Made by a program: the position numbers and the translations under genes. A stretch of 64,000 bases of DNA from Roseivivax sp. THAF197b (lineage in GTDB: Bacteria > Pseudomonadota > Alphaproteobacteria > Rhodobacterales > Rhodobacteraceae): positions 1-64,000 of the forward strand of contig NZ_CP045318.1 of assembly GCF_009363255.1 (NCBI RefSeq). Reading direction: 5' to 3'. Positions 47,307-57,625 of this stretch are shown here, piece by piece. Under the pieces are notes generated by a model. It searched no databases. It saw only the letters and a program-made list of their open reading frames with translations, and was not told the origin of the DNA. How positions within the stretch are numbered: the first letter of the stretch is position 1; every line of letters begins with the position of its first letter.

Positions 47307-48308
47307 TTGAAACCCAGAATTTTGGTCTGCGGCGGCGCCGGATACATCGGCTCGCACATGGTGCGTCAACTTGTGGCTGACGGGTATGACGTGGTCGTCT
47401 ATGACAACCTCTCGCAGGGGAATGCCCAAGCTGTCGGCGGTGTGCCCTTGATCCAGGGCGATCTGCTCGACCGGGAGGCTCTGGCCGCGCTCTTCGCCCA
47501 GCACGCATTCGACGCGGTCTACCATTTCGCCGCGCTGATCGCGGTGGGGGAATCGGTCACGGCGCCGGACCTCTACTACCGCAACAACGTGACCGGCACG
47601 CTCAACCTTCTCGATGCGATGCGCGTGGCGGGCGTGGACCGGTTCGTCTTTTCATCGACCGCCGCGATCTTCGGCAATCCGCAGACCGACCTGATCTCGG
47701 AGGATCATCCCAAGGCGCCGCTCAATCCCTATGGTCGCTCCAAGCTGATGATCGAGCAGGTGCTCGAGGATTACGGCCACGCCTTCGGCATCCGCTCCGT
47801 CTGTTTCCGCTACTTCAACGCCGCGGGCGCTCATCCCTCGGGCGAGATCGGCGAGGCGCATGACCCCGAGACGCACCTCGTGCCGAACGTGCTTCTGGCA
47901 GCGCTTGGGGAACGTGACGGGCTGGAGATCTTCGGGGACGATTACGACACCCGCGATGGCACCTGTATCCGCGACTACATCCATATCGACGACATCGCCT
48001 CGGCGCATCTGAAGGCGCTGGGCTACATGGACGCCCATCCCGGCGCGCATGTCTTCAACCTGGGCAACGGCAATGGCTTCTCCAACAAGGAGGTGCTGGA
48101 TGCCGCCGCGCGGGTGATCGGCAAGAACCACGAGATCCCCTACCGGATCGGCCCCCGCCGTGCGGGCGATGCGGCGGTTCTGGTGGCGGACAGCAGCCGG
48201 GCACGGGAGGCGCTCGGATGGGCACCCGCTACCCCGGATATCGAGGATATCATCGAGACCGCCTGGAACTGGCATCGCGCCCCGAAATACGGCCCGTTCG
48301 CGAAATAG
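47307..48308 (+). CDS. galE: UDP-glucose 4-epimerase
   Basis: 333 aa from the TTG at 47307, preceded by AGAGAGGC; an ATG at 47277 would add ten residues that do not fit the family. It begins [19 protein letters not shown] (NAD motif), has FSSTAAIFG and the catalytic YGRSK, and [20 protein letters not shown]. It recycles UDP-galactose to UDP-glucose in the Leloir pathway. Confidence 0.94.
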   Translation: MKPRILVCGGAGYIGSHMVRQLVADGYDVVVYDNLSQGNAQAVGGVPLIQGDLLDREALAALFAQHAFDAVYHFAALIAVGESVTAPDLYYRNNVTGTLNLLDAMRVAGVDRFVFSSTAAIFGNPQTDLISEDHPKAPLNPYGRSKLMIEQVLEDYGHAFGIRSVCFRYFNAAGAHPSGEIGEAHDPETHLVPNVLLAALGERDGLEIFGDDYDTRDGTCIRDYIHIDDIASAHLKALGYMDAHPGAHVFNLGNGNGFSNKEVLDAAARVIGKNHEIPYRIGPRRAGDAAVLVADSSRAREALGWAPATPDIEDIIETAWNWHRAPKYGPFAK

Positions 48309-48325
48309 CTTGCACGGAGAACAGC

Positions 48326-49375
48326 ATGGCAGAGCCCGATTTCACCGAGGATCCGCACCGCCGTTACAATCCGCTGAAGGACGAGTGGGTTCTGGTCTCT
48401 CCGCACCGCAACAAGCGGCCGTGGCAGGGGCAGACCGAGGAGACGGCACCCGACGAGAAACCCGCGCATGACCCCGACTGCTTCCTTTGTTCCGGCAACA
48501 CGCGGGTCAACGGCGTGGTCAATCCGACCTATGAAGGCCCTTTCGTCTTCCCGAACGATTTCCCCGCGCTGCTGAGCGACACTCCGAAAGGCGAGGCCGA
48601 GGGCGATCCGTTGTTCCGGGCCGAGACGGTGCGGGGCACGGCGCGAGTGATCTGCTTTTCCGAACGCCACGACCTCACGTTGCCGGAATTGCCGCCCGAG
48701 AGTATCCGCCAGGTCATCGACCTCTGGGCCGAGCAGCTGGAGGAACTCGGAAAAGAGCACGATTGGGTTGCCATCTTCGAGAACAAGGGTGCGGTGATGG
48801 GCTGTTCCAACCCGCACCCGCACGGTCAGATCTGGGCCAGCGACTTCATCCCGAACGAGGTGGCGCGCGAAGATCATTGCCAGCACGCTTACCTGAAAGA
48901 CACGGGCGCCAACCTGCTCGTCACCTATGCCGAGCGCGAAAGTGCCGACGGCGCGCGAACGGTGGTCGAGAATAATGACTGGATCGCCGTCGTGCCCTAT
49001 TGGGCGATCTGGCCGTTCGAGACGATGGTGTTGCCCAAGCGGCACGTCCTCCGGCTGACCGACCTGACCGGCGCGGAGCGCGATGCCCTGGCCGATCTGC
49101 TCAAGCGGCTTTGCACCCGGTATGACAACCTTTTCAAGACCGAGTTTCCCTACACGATGGGCTGGCACGGCGCGCCGATGACCTCGGGCGACCACGATCA
49201 TTGGCAATTGCACGCACATTTCTATCCGCCGCTTCTGCGGTCCGCGACGGTGCGCAAGTTCATGGTGGGTTACGAGATGCTGTCTGAGGCGCAGCGCGAT
49301 CTGACCGCCGAAACGGCGGCAGAGCGGCTGCGCGCGCAATCGGAAGTGCATTACAAGATGGAGCCCACAGGATGA
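48326..49375 (+). CDS. galT: Galactose-1-phosphate uridylyltransferase
   Basis: 349 aa from the ATG at 48326 (CACGGAGAACAGC). [18 protein letters not shown] is at the start, the Cys pair CFLC may bind metal, and the active-site loop is [14 protein letters not shown] with the HPH nucleophile. It exchanges UMP between UDP-glucose and galactose-1-phosphate. Its stop overlaps the galK start. Confidence 0.95.
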   Translation: MAEPDFTEDPHRRYNPLKDEWVLVSPHRNKRPWQGQTEETAPDEKPAHDPDCFLCSGNTRVNGVVNPTYEGPFVFPNDFPALLSDTPKGEAEGDPLFRAETVRGTARVICFSERHDLTLPELPPESIRQVIDLWAEQLEELGKEHDWVAIFENKGAVMGCSNPHPHGQIWASDFIPNEVAREDHCQHAYLKDTGANLLVTYAERESADGARTVVENNDWIAVVPYWAIWPFETMVLPKRHVLRLTDLTGAERDALADLLKRLCTRYDNLFKTEFPYTMGWHGAPMTSGDHDHWQLHAHFYPPLLRSATVRKFMVGYEMLSEAQRDLTAETAAERLRAQSEVHYKMEPTG

Positions 49376-50475
49376 CCGACGATCCGGCGGGCGCGCTTCT
49401 GAACGAAGTGACCGCGGCCTATGAGGCGCATTTCGGCATGGCTCCCGAGGCCACGGCCTTCGCGCCGGGACGCGTCAATCTTCTGGGCGAACATACCGAT
49501 TATAACGGCGGCTTCGTGCTGCCCATGCCGCTTCGCCTGGGCACCGCGATGGCGGCGGGACGGGGCGGTCCTGCGGGCAGCTTGCGGGTGGCGAGCGCCA
49601 ATTTCGACAGCGAAGAGCACCGCGACCTGTCAGAGAGCGCCGATGACAGGTGGTCGGATTACGTGCTCGGCAGCTTTCGCAACGCGCCCGGTCTCGGTGC
49701 AGGCGACGGTCTGACCGCGATGGTTGCCAGCAATCTGCCGATGGGGGCGGGTCTGTCGAGCTCCGCCGCGATCGAAGTCTGTACCTTGCGCATCGCCGAT
49801 ATCCTCTTCGGCACGAAGACCGATGCGGTGGAAATGGCGAAGCTCGCGCGAAAGGTCGAGAACGACTTCGTCGGCATGCCCTGCGGGATCATGGATCAGT
49901 TCGCGGTGTCCGTGGGCGCGGTAGGCGAGGCGCTGTTTCTCGACACCCGGACCTTGCGGCATGAGCCGGTGCCGCTGCTGGCGGAATACAGCTTCCTCGT
50001 CGTGCATTCCGGGGCGACGCATAAGCTCACCGATGGCGGTTATGCGACGCGCGTTGCCGAATGCCAGGCGGCGTGCGCGGCGCTGGGCGTCGAAGTGCTC
50101 AGCGATCTGTCGCTCGACGATCTGGACCGGATTGCGGCTTTGCCCGATCCGCTGAACCGACGCGCGCGGCACATCGTGACCGAGAATGACCGGGTGCAGC
50201 GGGGTGCCGCAGCGCTGCAAGCGGGCGATGCCGCGACATTCGCGGAACTGATGATTGCCAGCCACCGCTCGCAAAGTGCCGATTACGACGTGTCCTTGAC
50301 CGAGATCGACGACCTGGTCGAAGGTGCGCTCACGGCAGGCGCAATCGGTGCCCGGTTGACCGGTGGCGGTTTCGGTGGCTCCATCGTGGCGCTCATTCCG
50401 GATGACAGGGCGACCGCGGTGGCCGACAGCTTGACCGCCGATTTCCCCAAGGCGCGGGTCCTGGCCGCGACCTGA
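49372..50475 (+). CDS. galK: Galactokinase
   Basis: 367 aa GHMP kinase. The galactose signature is [20 protein letters not shown], the ATP loop is [16 protein letters not shown] and motif III is [17 protein letters not shown]. It phosphorylates alpha-galactose to galactose-1-phosphate. ATGA overlap with galT. Confidence 0.95.
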   Translation: MTDDPAGALLNEVTAAYEAHFGMAPEATAFAPGRVNLLGEHTDYNGGFVLPMPLRLGTAMAAGRGGPAGSLRVASANFDSEEHRDLSESADDRWSDYVLGSFRNAPGLGAGDGLTAMVASNLPMGAGLSSSAAIEVCTLRIADILFGTKTDAVEMAKLARKVENDFVGMPCGIMDQFAVSVGAVGEALFLDTRTLRHEPVPLLAEYSFLVVHSGATHKLTDGGYATRVAECQAACAALGVEVLSDLSLDDLDRIAALPDPLNRRARHIVTENDRVQRGAAALQAGDAATFAELMIASHRSQSADYDVSLTEIDDLVEGALTAGAIGARLTGGGFGGSIVALIPDDRATAVADSLTADFPKARVLAAT

Positions 50476-50511
50476 GGCCGGACACAACATGCAGGTCCCG
50501 GAGCATAGAAC

Positions 50512-52434
50512 ATGAAGCGTACCCTCGGCACATGCTATTACCCCGAGCACTGGCCGCGTGAGATCTGGCAGGACGACGCGCGCCGCATGGTCGAGGCAGG
50601 CCTCACCTGGGTCCGGATCGGCGAATTTGCATGGTCGCGGCTCGAACCCGAGCCCGGCCGGTACGCCTTCGATTGGCTTGACGAGGCCATCGAGGTGCTT
50701 GGTGCGGCAGGTCTGCGCGTGGTGCTCGGCACGCCCACCGCGACGCCGCCGCGCTGGATGATCGACCGGCATCCCGACATGCTGGCGGTCGATGCGGAGG
50801 GGCGTCCGCGCAAGTTCGGCTCGCGCAGGCATTATTGCTTCAGCCATGAAGGCTACAAGGCCGAGTGCGGAAAGATCGTCACGGAACTCGCCGCGCGATA
50901 CGGGCAGAACCCGCACGTCGCCGCCTGGCAGACCGACAACGAATATGGCTGCCACGATACCACGATCTCCTACAGCGATGCGGCACGCAAAGCGTTTCGG
51001 CGCTGGCTCCGCGCGCGCTATCCGGGGCCGTCCAATGACGGTGATATCCGCGCCTTGAACGCCGCCTGGGGCAATGTCTTCTGGTCGATGGAATACGCCG
51101 ATTTCGACGATATCGACCTGCCCAACCTGACCGTGACCGAACCGAACCCGAGCCACGTTCTCGATTTCCGGCGCTTCTCGTCCGATCAGGTGGTGGCGTT
51201 CAACCGCCTGCAGACCGAGATCATTCGCGCCCATTCCAGCGCGCCCATCGCGCATAATTACATGGGGCGGGTCACCGATTTCGATCACTACAAGGTCGGC
51301 GCCGATCTGGAAATCTCCTCCTGGGACAGCTACCCGCTCGGCTTTCTCGAGGACCGCGTGCCTGCGACGGTGGAACAGCAGCGGCTCTATGCCCGACAGG
51401 GCGATCCGGATTTCCAGGCCTTTCATCACGATCTTTACCGGGCCGTCGGGCGCGGTCGCCTCTGGGTGATGGAGCAGCAGCCGGGGCCGGTGAACTGGGC
51501 GCCTTACAACCCTGCACCCCTGCCGGGCATGGTGCGGCTCTGGTCGTGGGAGGCCTTCGCCCACGGCGCCGAGGCCGTGTGCTACTTCCGCTGGCGGCAG
51601 GCCCCCATGGCGCAGGAGCAGATGCATGCCGGGTTGCTGCGTCCCGACAGCGCCGAGGCGCAGGGCCTCAAGGAGGCGCGGCAGGTCGCGGCGGAACTGG
51701 CCGAGACACCGGAGGTGAGCCCTGCGCAATCCCCGGTCGCGCTCATTTTCGACTATGACGCCGAATGGGCTTGGGCGATCCAGCCGCATGGCGCGGGGCT
51801 CAGCTATTTTGAGCTGGTCTTCGAAACCTACCGCGCGCTGCGCCGGGCAGGGCATTCGGTGGATATCCTGCCGCCGGATCCCGCCGCATTGGAGGGCTAC
51901 AAGCTGATCGCCGCGCCCGGACTGATGCATGTCCCGGAGGCGCTGAAAACGGCGTTCGTGGAAAGCGGCGCGATTGTGCTTCTCGGTCCGCGCACTGCTG
52001 CGCGAGACGGCAACATGCGCATCCCGGTGCCCTTGCCGCCCGCCTTGCCGGGCTTTGATGTCACCGTGACGCATGTAGAAAGCCTGCGGCCCGATACACC
52101 CGTGGCTTTGAAAGGCGGCGGTACGATCCGCAGCTACCGCGAGGTGCTGGAAACCGGTGAAGAGGTGCTGGAGACCACGACAGAGGGCGAAGCGGTCGTG
52201 GTTGCGCAGGGTCATCTGATCTACGTCGCAGGCTGGCTGGATGCCGAGGCCATGCGTCGTTCCGTCAAAGACGCGTCCGAACGCGCCGGTCTTGCAACGC
52301 TCGATCTGCCCGAAAGCGTGCGCTGCCGCGATACGGGCGCTGATCGGTTCTGGTTCAACTATGCAACGGTCCCGCAGGAGGTGGATGGCAGGACGTTGCC
52401 ACCCATATCCGTGACGCGGGAGCCCCGGGCCTAA
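50512..52434 (+). CDS. GH42 beta-galactosidase
   Basis: 640 aa. It begins TLGTCYYPEHWPREIWQDDA, has the acid/base Glu in AAWQTDNEYGCHDT and the nucleophile Glu in LWVMEQQPGPVNWAPYNPAP, and ends in the GH42 C-terminal domains. No signal peptide, so it cleaves imported beta-galactosides such as lactose in the cytoplasm. It completes the galactoside module and lies 36 bases after galK. Confidence 0.93.
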   Translation: MKRTLGTCYYPEHWPREIWQDDARRMVEAGLTWVRIGEFAWSRLEPEPGRYAFDWLDEAIEVLGAAGLRVVLGTPTATPPRWMIDRHPDMLAVDAEGRPRKFGSRRHYCFSHEGYKAECGKIVTELAARYGQNPHVAAWQTDNEYGCHDTTISYSDAARKAFRRWLRARYPGPSNDGDIRALNAAWGNVFWSMEYADFDDIDLPNLTVTEPNPSHVLDFRRFSSDQVVAFNRLQTEIIRAHSSAPIAHNYMGRVTDFDHYKVGADLEISSWDSYPLGFLEDRVPATVEQQRLYARQGDPDFQAFHHDLYRAVGRGRLWVMEQQPGPVNWAPYNPAPLPGMVRLWSWEAFAHGAEAVCYFRWRQAPMAQEQMHAGLLRPDSAEAQGLKEARQVAAELAETPEVSPAQSPVALIFDYDAEWAWAIQPHGAGLSYFELVFETYRALRRAGHSVDILPPDPAALEGYKLIAAPGLMHVPEALKTAFVESGAIVLLGPRTAARDGNMRIPVPLPPALPGFDVTVTHVESLRPDTPVALKGGGTIRSYREVLETGEEVLETTTEGEAVVVAQGHLIYVAGWLDAEAMRRSVKDASERAGLATLDLPESVRCRDTGADRFWFNYATVPQEVDGRTLPPISVTREPRA

Positions 52435-52580
52435 ACGCCATTCATGCGCAGATTGCTGACATTCCCGGAGGGGGTGCAGGCCTGATACAGTCGCGCTTCC
52501 CCTTCTCGGCATTGCGTGCCGTCTTCTCGATCCGGGGACCGTGGAGAGGTCGGAGCGCAGGCTTGTGTCGCGCAGGTGCC

Positions 52581-53906
52581 TCAAACACCGGGGATGCAAA
52601 ATTCAACGGCTGTACCGCGTGATACGTCCAGCAGCCGGACCGTGCCCGCATGGATCTGCGCCACGTTGTCGACGATGGCGAGGCCGAGGCCAGAGCCGCC
52701 GCCCGCTTCCAGTTGACCGAACCGTCGAAAGGCGAGATCGGCCTTGTCCATTGGCAAGCCCCGACCGTCATCTTCGATGGTGACGCAGGCGTTTTTATCT
52801 TCCTTGGAAGTGCGTACGGTGATTGCAGTCAGCTCCGGCCCGCCATGTTGCAGGGCGTTCTCGATTACATTGGTAATGGCTTCGCCCAATAGAACGGCGT
52901 CACCCTGAACGCGTAGAGGCTCGGGTGTTTGAACCAATTCGAAGCTGAGATCTCGGGACAGGATCGCGGGGCCGAGATCGGAACAGGCCTGGGCTGCCAC
53001 ATCGTTCAGATCGAGCGTGGCGAAGTCTCGCGGTCCGTCGAAACGCAGCCGCTCGAGCGACAGGAGCTGCTCGGCCAAGCGCGCGGATTTGCGTGCCGCC
53101 TTGATCAGATCGCGCTGGTGTCTTTCGCGGTCCTTCGGGTCTTGGATATCGGGCATCGTTTCGGCCAGGAAAAGCAAGGCCGAGGCCGGATTGCGCAGCT
53201 GGTGAGCGGCGTCGGAAATGAAGGATTGATGCGTCTCGATATTGCGCGCGACCTGCCCGAAAAGGCGGTTCAGCGTGCCGACAATAGCCGCCACCTCAAC
53301 CGGGACCGGGCGCTTTATGCGCCGCAGATCATCGGGCGAACGCTGTTCGATGGCATTTTGCAGATCCCGCAACGGGCGCAGGCCCACCTGCACGCCGAAC
53401 CAGACCACAAATGCGAGAGCCAGCATCAGCACGGCCATCAAACCCGCGGCGCGCTGGGCAAGGGTGGCTGCAAAGGCGGCGCGGTCACTGAGACGCTGCC
53501 AGACGGTTACCACGGCCTGACCCGTCATGGTGCCGATGCTCACCGTTTCGGACATGCGCAACACGCGCACGCGCTCATCGCGGTAATCGGCAAGAAAATA
53601 GGCGGGCTCGTCGCTGTCCGAGCTGCCGGGCGCATTGGGCGGATAGACGTAACCAATGACATAGATGCCGCCCGGACCGGTCACATGATAGAAAATCTCG
53701 CCGCCCCCCGCATCGGACACGATCTCGCGGGTGCTGGGGGACAGCGCATCGCCCTCCGAGATCGTGACATCCCGCGAAATGGCGAGCGCCGCGGATAACA
53801 GGCTGCGGTCGAAGAGATCCTCCGCCGTGCGCTTGGCCACCTCGTAGCGCCAGATGCCGAGCAGCACCGAGACGACGAGGAGCGGCGCAAGGATCAGCAG
53901 GAACAA
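52581..53906 (-). CDS. tctE: TctE-like sensor histidine kinase (start uncertain, possible frameshift)
   Basis: 441 aa from a TTG at 53906. Two membrane spans (LFLLILAPLLVVSVLLGIWR and MAVLMLALAFVVWFGVQVGL) flank a periplasmic sensor, followed by HAMP, the H-box SFISDAAHQLRNPASALLF, and N/G boxes (GEAITNVIENALQHG, IEDDGRGLP, GSGLGLAIV). An ATG at 53931 overlapping the regulator stop reads MTALSLRA and then runs out of frame; loss of a CG pair in the GCGCGG run would explain this. The TTG start loses only about nine residues, so function may survive. Confidence 0.82.
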   Translation of the reverse strand: MFLLILAPLLVVSVLLGIWRYEVAKRTAEDLFDRSLLSAALAISRDVTISEGDALSPSTREIVSDAGGGEIFYHVTGPGGIYVIGYVYPPNAPGSSDSDEPAYFLADYRDERVRVLRMSETVSIGTMTGQAVVTVWQRLSDRAAFAATLAQRAAGLMAVLMLALAFVVWFGVQVGLRPLRDLQNAIEQRSPDDLRRIKRPVPVEVAAIVGTLNRLFGQVARNIETHQSFISDAAHQLRNPASALLFLAETMPDIQDPKDRERHQRDLIKAARKSARLAEQLLSLERLRFDGPRDFATLDLNDVAAQACSDLGPAILSRDLSFELVQTPEPLRVQGDAVLLGEAITNVIENALQHGGPELTAITVRTSKEDKNACVTIEDDGRGLPMDKADLAFRRFGQLEAGGGSGLGLAIVDNVAQIHAGTVRLLDVSRGTAVEFCIPGV

Positions 53907-53927
53907 CCGCGCGAAGCGACAAGGCGG

Positions 53928-54650
53928 TCATGAGCCGGTCAGGTCCAACATGTAGCCCAACCCGCGCGCGGTCTTGATGCGCACGCCATGTTGTTCGAGC
54001 CTGCGCCTGAGCCGCGACACATGCGGCTCGATCGCGCTGTCGTCGACATCGGCCCCGGTACCGTAGACACGGGTCAGAAGCTGGGCCTTCGAGACGATCC
54101 GGCCGCGTCGTTCGAGCAGGCATTCGAGGGTGGCGATCTCCTTGTGCGGCACATCGAGCGACGTGTCGCCATCCATCAGCTGCCGACTTGTGCGATCGAA
54201 GGTCAGCGCGCCCAGATGGTCGCGCGCCGAGAACACGAGGTTCTTGCGCCGCGCCATCGCGCGCAGCCGGGCCTCGAGCTCGTCCATCTCGAAGGGCTTG
54301 GTCAGGTAGTCGTCCGCCCTGGCATCGAGCCCCGCCACCCGCTCCTCCGTCTCGCTGCGCGCAGTCAGAAGGATCACCGGCGTGCCATCGCCGCGGCCGC
54401 GGAGCGCCCGCAGAACCGACAGGCCGTCCAGCCCCGGAAGATTGATATCGAGAACGATCAGGTCGGCCCCGTCCCCCTTGAGAAAATCATCCACCGCCTG
54501 CCCATCGTGCAGAAGGTCTACGGCGTGGCCGCGATGCCGCAATCGGGACGCGATCCCGGTGGCGAGCGCTTCGTTATCCTCGATGATTGCAATGCGTATG
54601 CCCGAAACTTTGTCACGATGCGCAAGTTTCGCGCAAAGTTGAGACCGCAA
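53928..54650 (-). CDS. tctD: TctD-like response regulator
   Basis: 240 aa from a TTG at 54650, the only standard start in frame before the receiver domain. Receiver: IAIIEDNEALATGIASRLRH, phospho-acceptor Asp in LIVLDINLPGLDG, and LLTARSETEERVAGLDARAD. OmpR-type winged helix: VPHKEIATLECLLERRGRIV with DDSAIEPHVSRLRRRLE. It would activate tricarboxylate transport genes; its natural target tctC lies divergently 95 bases away. Confidence 0.9.
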   Translation of the reverse strand: MRSQLCAKLAHRDKVSGIRIAIIEDNEALATGIASRLRHRGHAVDLLHDGQAVDDFLKGDGADLIVLDINLPGLDGLSVLRALRGRGDGTPVILLTARSETEERVAGLDARADDYLTKPFEMDELEARLRAMARRKNLVFSARDHLGALTFDRTSRQLMDGDTSLDVPHKEIATLECLLERRGRIVSKAQLLTRVYGTGADVDDSAIEPHVSRLRRRLEQHGVRIKTARGLGYMLDLTGS

Positions 54651-54745
54651 GTTCCCCGCATTGGAGGAGGGGATTCGTCCCTTTGGACAGTCAAACTTAT
54701 CGCCGCGCCTCGCGTCCGGGATACACCGGTCTGTGGGAGGACATC

Positions 54746-55822
54746 ATGACCATCAAGACATTCGCGGGTACCGTTGCCACCGCTGCACTTCTCGCGTCTT
54801 CGGCCGCCGCCGAAGTCGACTTTTCCGGCAAGACGATCGAATGGGTAATCCCGTTCTCGGAAACCGGCGGGTCGGCCAAGTGGGCCAACTTCTTCGCACC
54901 GCTCCTGGCGGAAGAGCTGCCGGGCAACCCGACCGTCGTGGTCAAGTTCATGCCGGGTGCCGGTTCGACCAAGGGCGCCAACTGGTTCCAGGAGCAGGAG
55001 CATGAAAACGGCACGCTGCTGTTCGGCACATCCGGCTCCACGCAGTTCCCGTTCCTTCTCGGCGATCCCCGCGTGCGCTATGAGTATAGCGACTGGACCC
55101 CCGTCATGGCCTCGGGCACGGGCGGTGTCGCCTACCTGAACGCCGAGGATGGCGCCAATTTCGACGGCTCGGCCAATGCGCTTCAGGACACCGATTTCAT
55201 CTATGGCAGCCAGGGTGCCACCCGCCTCGATCTCGTGCCGCTGCTGGCTTGGGAAATGCTCGGCATGAATGTTGAGCCGGTCTTCGGGATCAAGGGCCGC
55301 GGCGACGGTCGCCTGATGTTCGAGCGCGGTGAAGCCACGATCGACTACCAGACGTCCTCGGGCTATCTCGGCGCGTCAGCCGATCTGGTCGCGCAGGGCA
55401 AGGCCGTGCCGATGATGACCTGGGGCGCGCTGGATGCCGATGGCAACATTGTCCGCGACCCGACCTTCCCCGACATCCCGACCTTCAAGGAAGTCTGCGA
55501 AGCCACCGATGGCTGCGCGACCTCCGGCGAGGCCTGGGACGCGTGGAAAGCCTTCTTCGTCGCGGGCTTCCCGGTGCAGAAGATCGCCTTCCTGCCTGCA
55601 GGCACGCCCGATGACGTGGCGCAGGCCTATTCTGACGCCTTCGATGCCGTCCGCAATCGCGACGACTTCGCCACCATCGCCGAAAAGCGCGTCGGCAAAT
55701 ACGACGTCTTCGTCGGCGAAGGCGCGCAGAAGGCCACCACGGCCGACACGACCGTGTCGGACGAAGCGAAGACCTTCGTGCAGAATTGGCTGCAAGAAGC
55801 CTACGGCGTGTCGCTGAACTGA
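54746..55822 (+). CDS. tctC: TTT transporter tricarboxylate-binding protein (TctC)
   Basis: 358 aa from the ATG at 54746 (GTGGGAGGACATC). The signal peptide MTIKTFAGTVATAALLASSA ends AAE. Bug/TctC-fold features are GKTIEWVIPFSETGGSAKWA near the start and FMPGAGSTKGANWF at the ligand loop. It captures a citrate-like acid in the periplasm. Its membrane partners are missing here: only a scar of tctA follows, so it may be an orphan unless another TctAB serves it. Confidence 0.88.
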   Translation: MTIKTFAGTVATAALLASSAAAEVDFSGKTIEWVIPFSETGGSAKWANFFAPLLAEELPGNPTVVVKFMPGAGSTKGANWFQEQEHENGTLLFGTSGSTQFPFLLGDPRVRYEYSDWTPVMASGTGGVAYLNAEDGANFDGSANALQDTDFIYGSQGATRLDLVPLLAWEMLGMNVEPVFGIKGRGDGRLMFERGEATIDYQTSSGYLGASADLVAQGKAVPMMTWGALDADGNIVRDPTFPDIPTFKEVCEATDGCATSGEAWDAWKAFFVAGFPVQKIAFLPAGTPDDVAQAYSDAFDAVRNRDDFATIAEKRVGKYDVFVGEGAQKATTADTTVSDEAKTFVQNWLQEAYGVSLN

Positions 55823-55833
55823 GCACATAGCCC

Positions 55834-55862
55834 GCGCGGTCCCCTCTCTCCCGGGACCGCGC
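55834..55862 (+). terminator. Strong hairpin after tctC
   Basis: Perfect 10-bp stem GCGCGGTCCC/GGGACCGCGC with a 9-base loop, followed by the pyrimidine tract CTCTTTCC. Either a terminator or the usual binding-protein/permease attenuation hairpin. Confidence 0.65.
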
Positions 55863-55900
55863 CTCTTTCCTGACACTTCCGACAACCGGAGGCCGGTGCG

Positions 55901-56059
55901 ATGGACATCTTCGCAACCGCCCTGCCTGCGCTTGGCCAAGCATGGGCCCTCATCTTGCAACCCGTCGTTTTGGGGTATCTCGTTCTGGGCGTGGTCATGG
56001 GACTTGCCGTTGGCGTGTTTCCGGGCCTCGGCGGCATCGCGGGTCTGTCGTTGCTGTTG
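55901..56059 (+). pseudogene. 5' remnant of tctA
   Basis: About 53 codons: MDIFATALPALGQAWALILQ, VVLGYLVLGVVMGLAVGVFP, GLGGIAGLSLLL. This is the start of the TctA channel up to the conserved GLGG(I/A)AGLSLL loop. It breaks off at 56060, where the frame joins foreign sequence. The rest of tctA and any tctB are gone. Confidence 0.8.
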
Positions 56060-56060
56060 C

Positions 56061-56360
56061 GGGGTCCTGTTGACGGTCGGATCCGGAGCGCTCGCCTGGC
56101 TGAAGACCAAGGCCGATCCGGATCTTGGCGCGCAAGGCGCCTGGGGCGGCGAGATGGCCTTTGTCCTTCTGCTCGGTGCTGTCGGGGCGACGGGTCTTGC
56201 GCTTTATGCGGCGACGGGCACCGGGGCGGTCGCGTGGCTTCTGGCGCTCCATCTCGGGCTCGTGCTGACATTCTTCCTGCTGACGCCCTATTCCAAGATG
56301 GCGCACGGGATCTACCGGCTGGCCGCGCTCACGATCGAAGCGGCGCGGCAACGCGGGTAG
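56061..56360 (+). pseudogene. 3' remnant of tcuB (CitB-like)
   Basis: In a different frame from the tctA stub: VLLTVGSGALAWLKTKADPD then FVLLLGAVGATGLALYAATG and LTFFLLTPYSKMAHGIYRLA to a TAG at 56358. This matches the C-terminal membrane part of TcuB, which re-oxidises the FADH2 of tricarballylate dehydrogenase TcuA. The N-terminal iron-sulfur part is absent. Confidence 0.7.
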
Positions 56361-56520
56361 GCCCCTAACGGGTAATTGCGGGTCCCGGTCGCAATGAGGT
56401 CTTGAGCCGGGTCGATTGCGGGGTCCCGCGCGCGGTCATTCTGCGCAGAGGACTCGCGAGGCTCGCACGGGACGGGACCGGGCGCATTCGAGACACCCGG
56501 TCCTAATCTCGATCCGAGGG

Positions 56521-57507
56521 TCAGATTTCCACGACCACTTTGCCCATGGCCTGACCGCTCTTGAGCCGCGCATAGGCGTCTCCGACCTCGGCGAAGCTGA
56601 AGGTTTTCTCGTCCAGCAACGGAGTGACGCTGCCCGCATCCACCAGCTTTGCGAGGCCGGACAGAATTCCTCCATGTGTCTCGCGACCGACATCGTGCAG
56701 CATCGGAAGCAGCATGAAGACGACATGCAGGGACAGGCCTTTGAAATGCGCAGGCGAGAGGTCGAGCTCCAGCAAGGCGACGGTCGTGACGACGTGCGCG
56801 TTCAGGGCGGCTGCCGCGAAAGAGTTGGTCATATTCTCGCCGCCGACCGAGTCGAAGACCACATCGAATCCGGCGCCGCCGGTATGAGCGGCGACATAGG
56901 CCTCGACTGTCTCGGCCGCGTAGTCGATGGGGGCCGCGCCGAATGTCTTGATCGCGGACAGCTTCGCGTCACCCGTTCCGGTCGACCAAACGTCCGCGCC
57001 GAGATGCTGCGCCAGTTGCACGGCGATATGGCCGACGCCTCCGGCCCCGCCATGCACGAGCACCTTGTGACCTTTGCCTGCCCCGGCGCGCTTGAGGCCT
57101 TCCCAGGCGGTGATGCCGACGAGCGGCAGGGCCGCGGCTTCGCGCATGCTCAGCGATTTGGGCTTGTGGGCGATCAGGCGGACATCGGCCAGCATGAACT
57201 CGGCCAAGGCGCCCTGAAGGTCCGCAAGACCGCCCGCGCAGCCATAGACCTCGTCACCAACGGCGAAGCCTTTGACATCCGCGCCCACCTCTTCGACGAT
57301 CCCCGCGAAATCCATGCTGAGAATGGCGGGCAGATCGGGCGAGAGCGGCAGATCCTTGCCCATGTCGCGGATCATCGTGTCAACGGTATTCACGCTCGTC
57401 GCCTTGACGCGCACGAGGACATGGCCGGGCTTGACCGCCGGGCGCTCGATCTCGGTGGGCGTGAAGATGGCATCGGGGCCGTAGTCGTTCAGGATCATCT
57501 TCTTCAT
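56521..57507 (-). CDS. Zinc-free MDR oxidoreductase (quinone reductase type)
   Basis: 328 aa. The medium-chain dehydrogenase layout is clear: VLVRVKATSVNTVDTMIRDM, ILSMDFAGIVEEVGADVKGF and the NADPH loop LVHGGAGGVGHIAVQLAQ. The structural-zinc cysteines are absent, as in quinone reductase and 2-alkenal reductase types. It ends VGDAYARLKSGQAMGKVVVE. It would reduce an activated double bond or quinone. It is in tandem with an SDR gene on the same strand but separated by 118 bases. Confidence 0.88.
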   Translation of the reverse strand: MKKMILNDYGPDAIFTPTEIERPAVKPGHVLVRVKATSVNTVDTMIRDMGKDLPLSPDLPAILSMDFAGIVEEVGADVKGFAVGDEVYGCAGGLADLQGALAEFMLADVRLIAHKPKSLSMREAAALPLVGITAWEGLKRAGAGKGHKVLVHGGAGGVGHIAVQLAQHLGADVWSTGTGDAKLSAIKTFGAAPIDYAAETVEAYVAAHTGGAGFDVVFDSVGGENMTNSFAAAALNAHVVTTVALLELDLSPAHFKGLSLHVVFMLLPMLHDVGRETHGGILSGLAKLVDAGSVTPLLDEKTFSFAEVGDAYARLKSGQAMGKVVVEI

Positions 57508-57625
57508 CGGAAACTCCGGATAGGGGGTGCGTTGACCCGGAGATATTTCCCTATGAATTTTGATATCATCCGTAGAAATATGATTTCAGTTTTCGGTTTC
57601 CGGGTATAAATGCGCGTCTTGCCCG

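Noticed and set aside
49630..52599. 989-codon minus-strand open frame across galK and the GH42 gene
   Set aside because: Antisense shadow; galK and GH42 carry full catalytic motifs on the plus strand.
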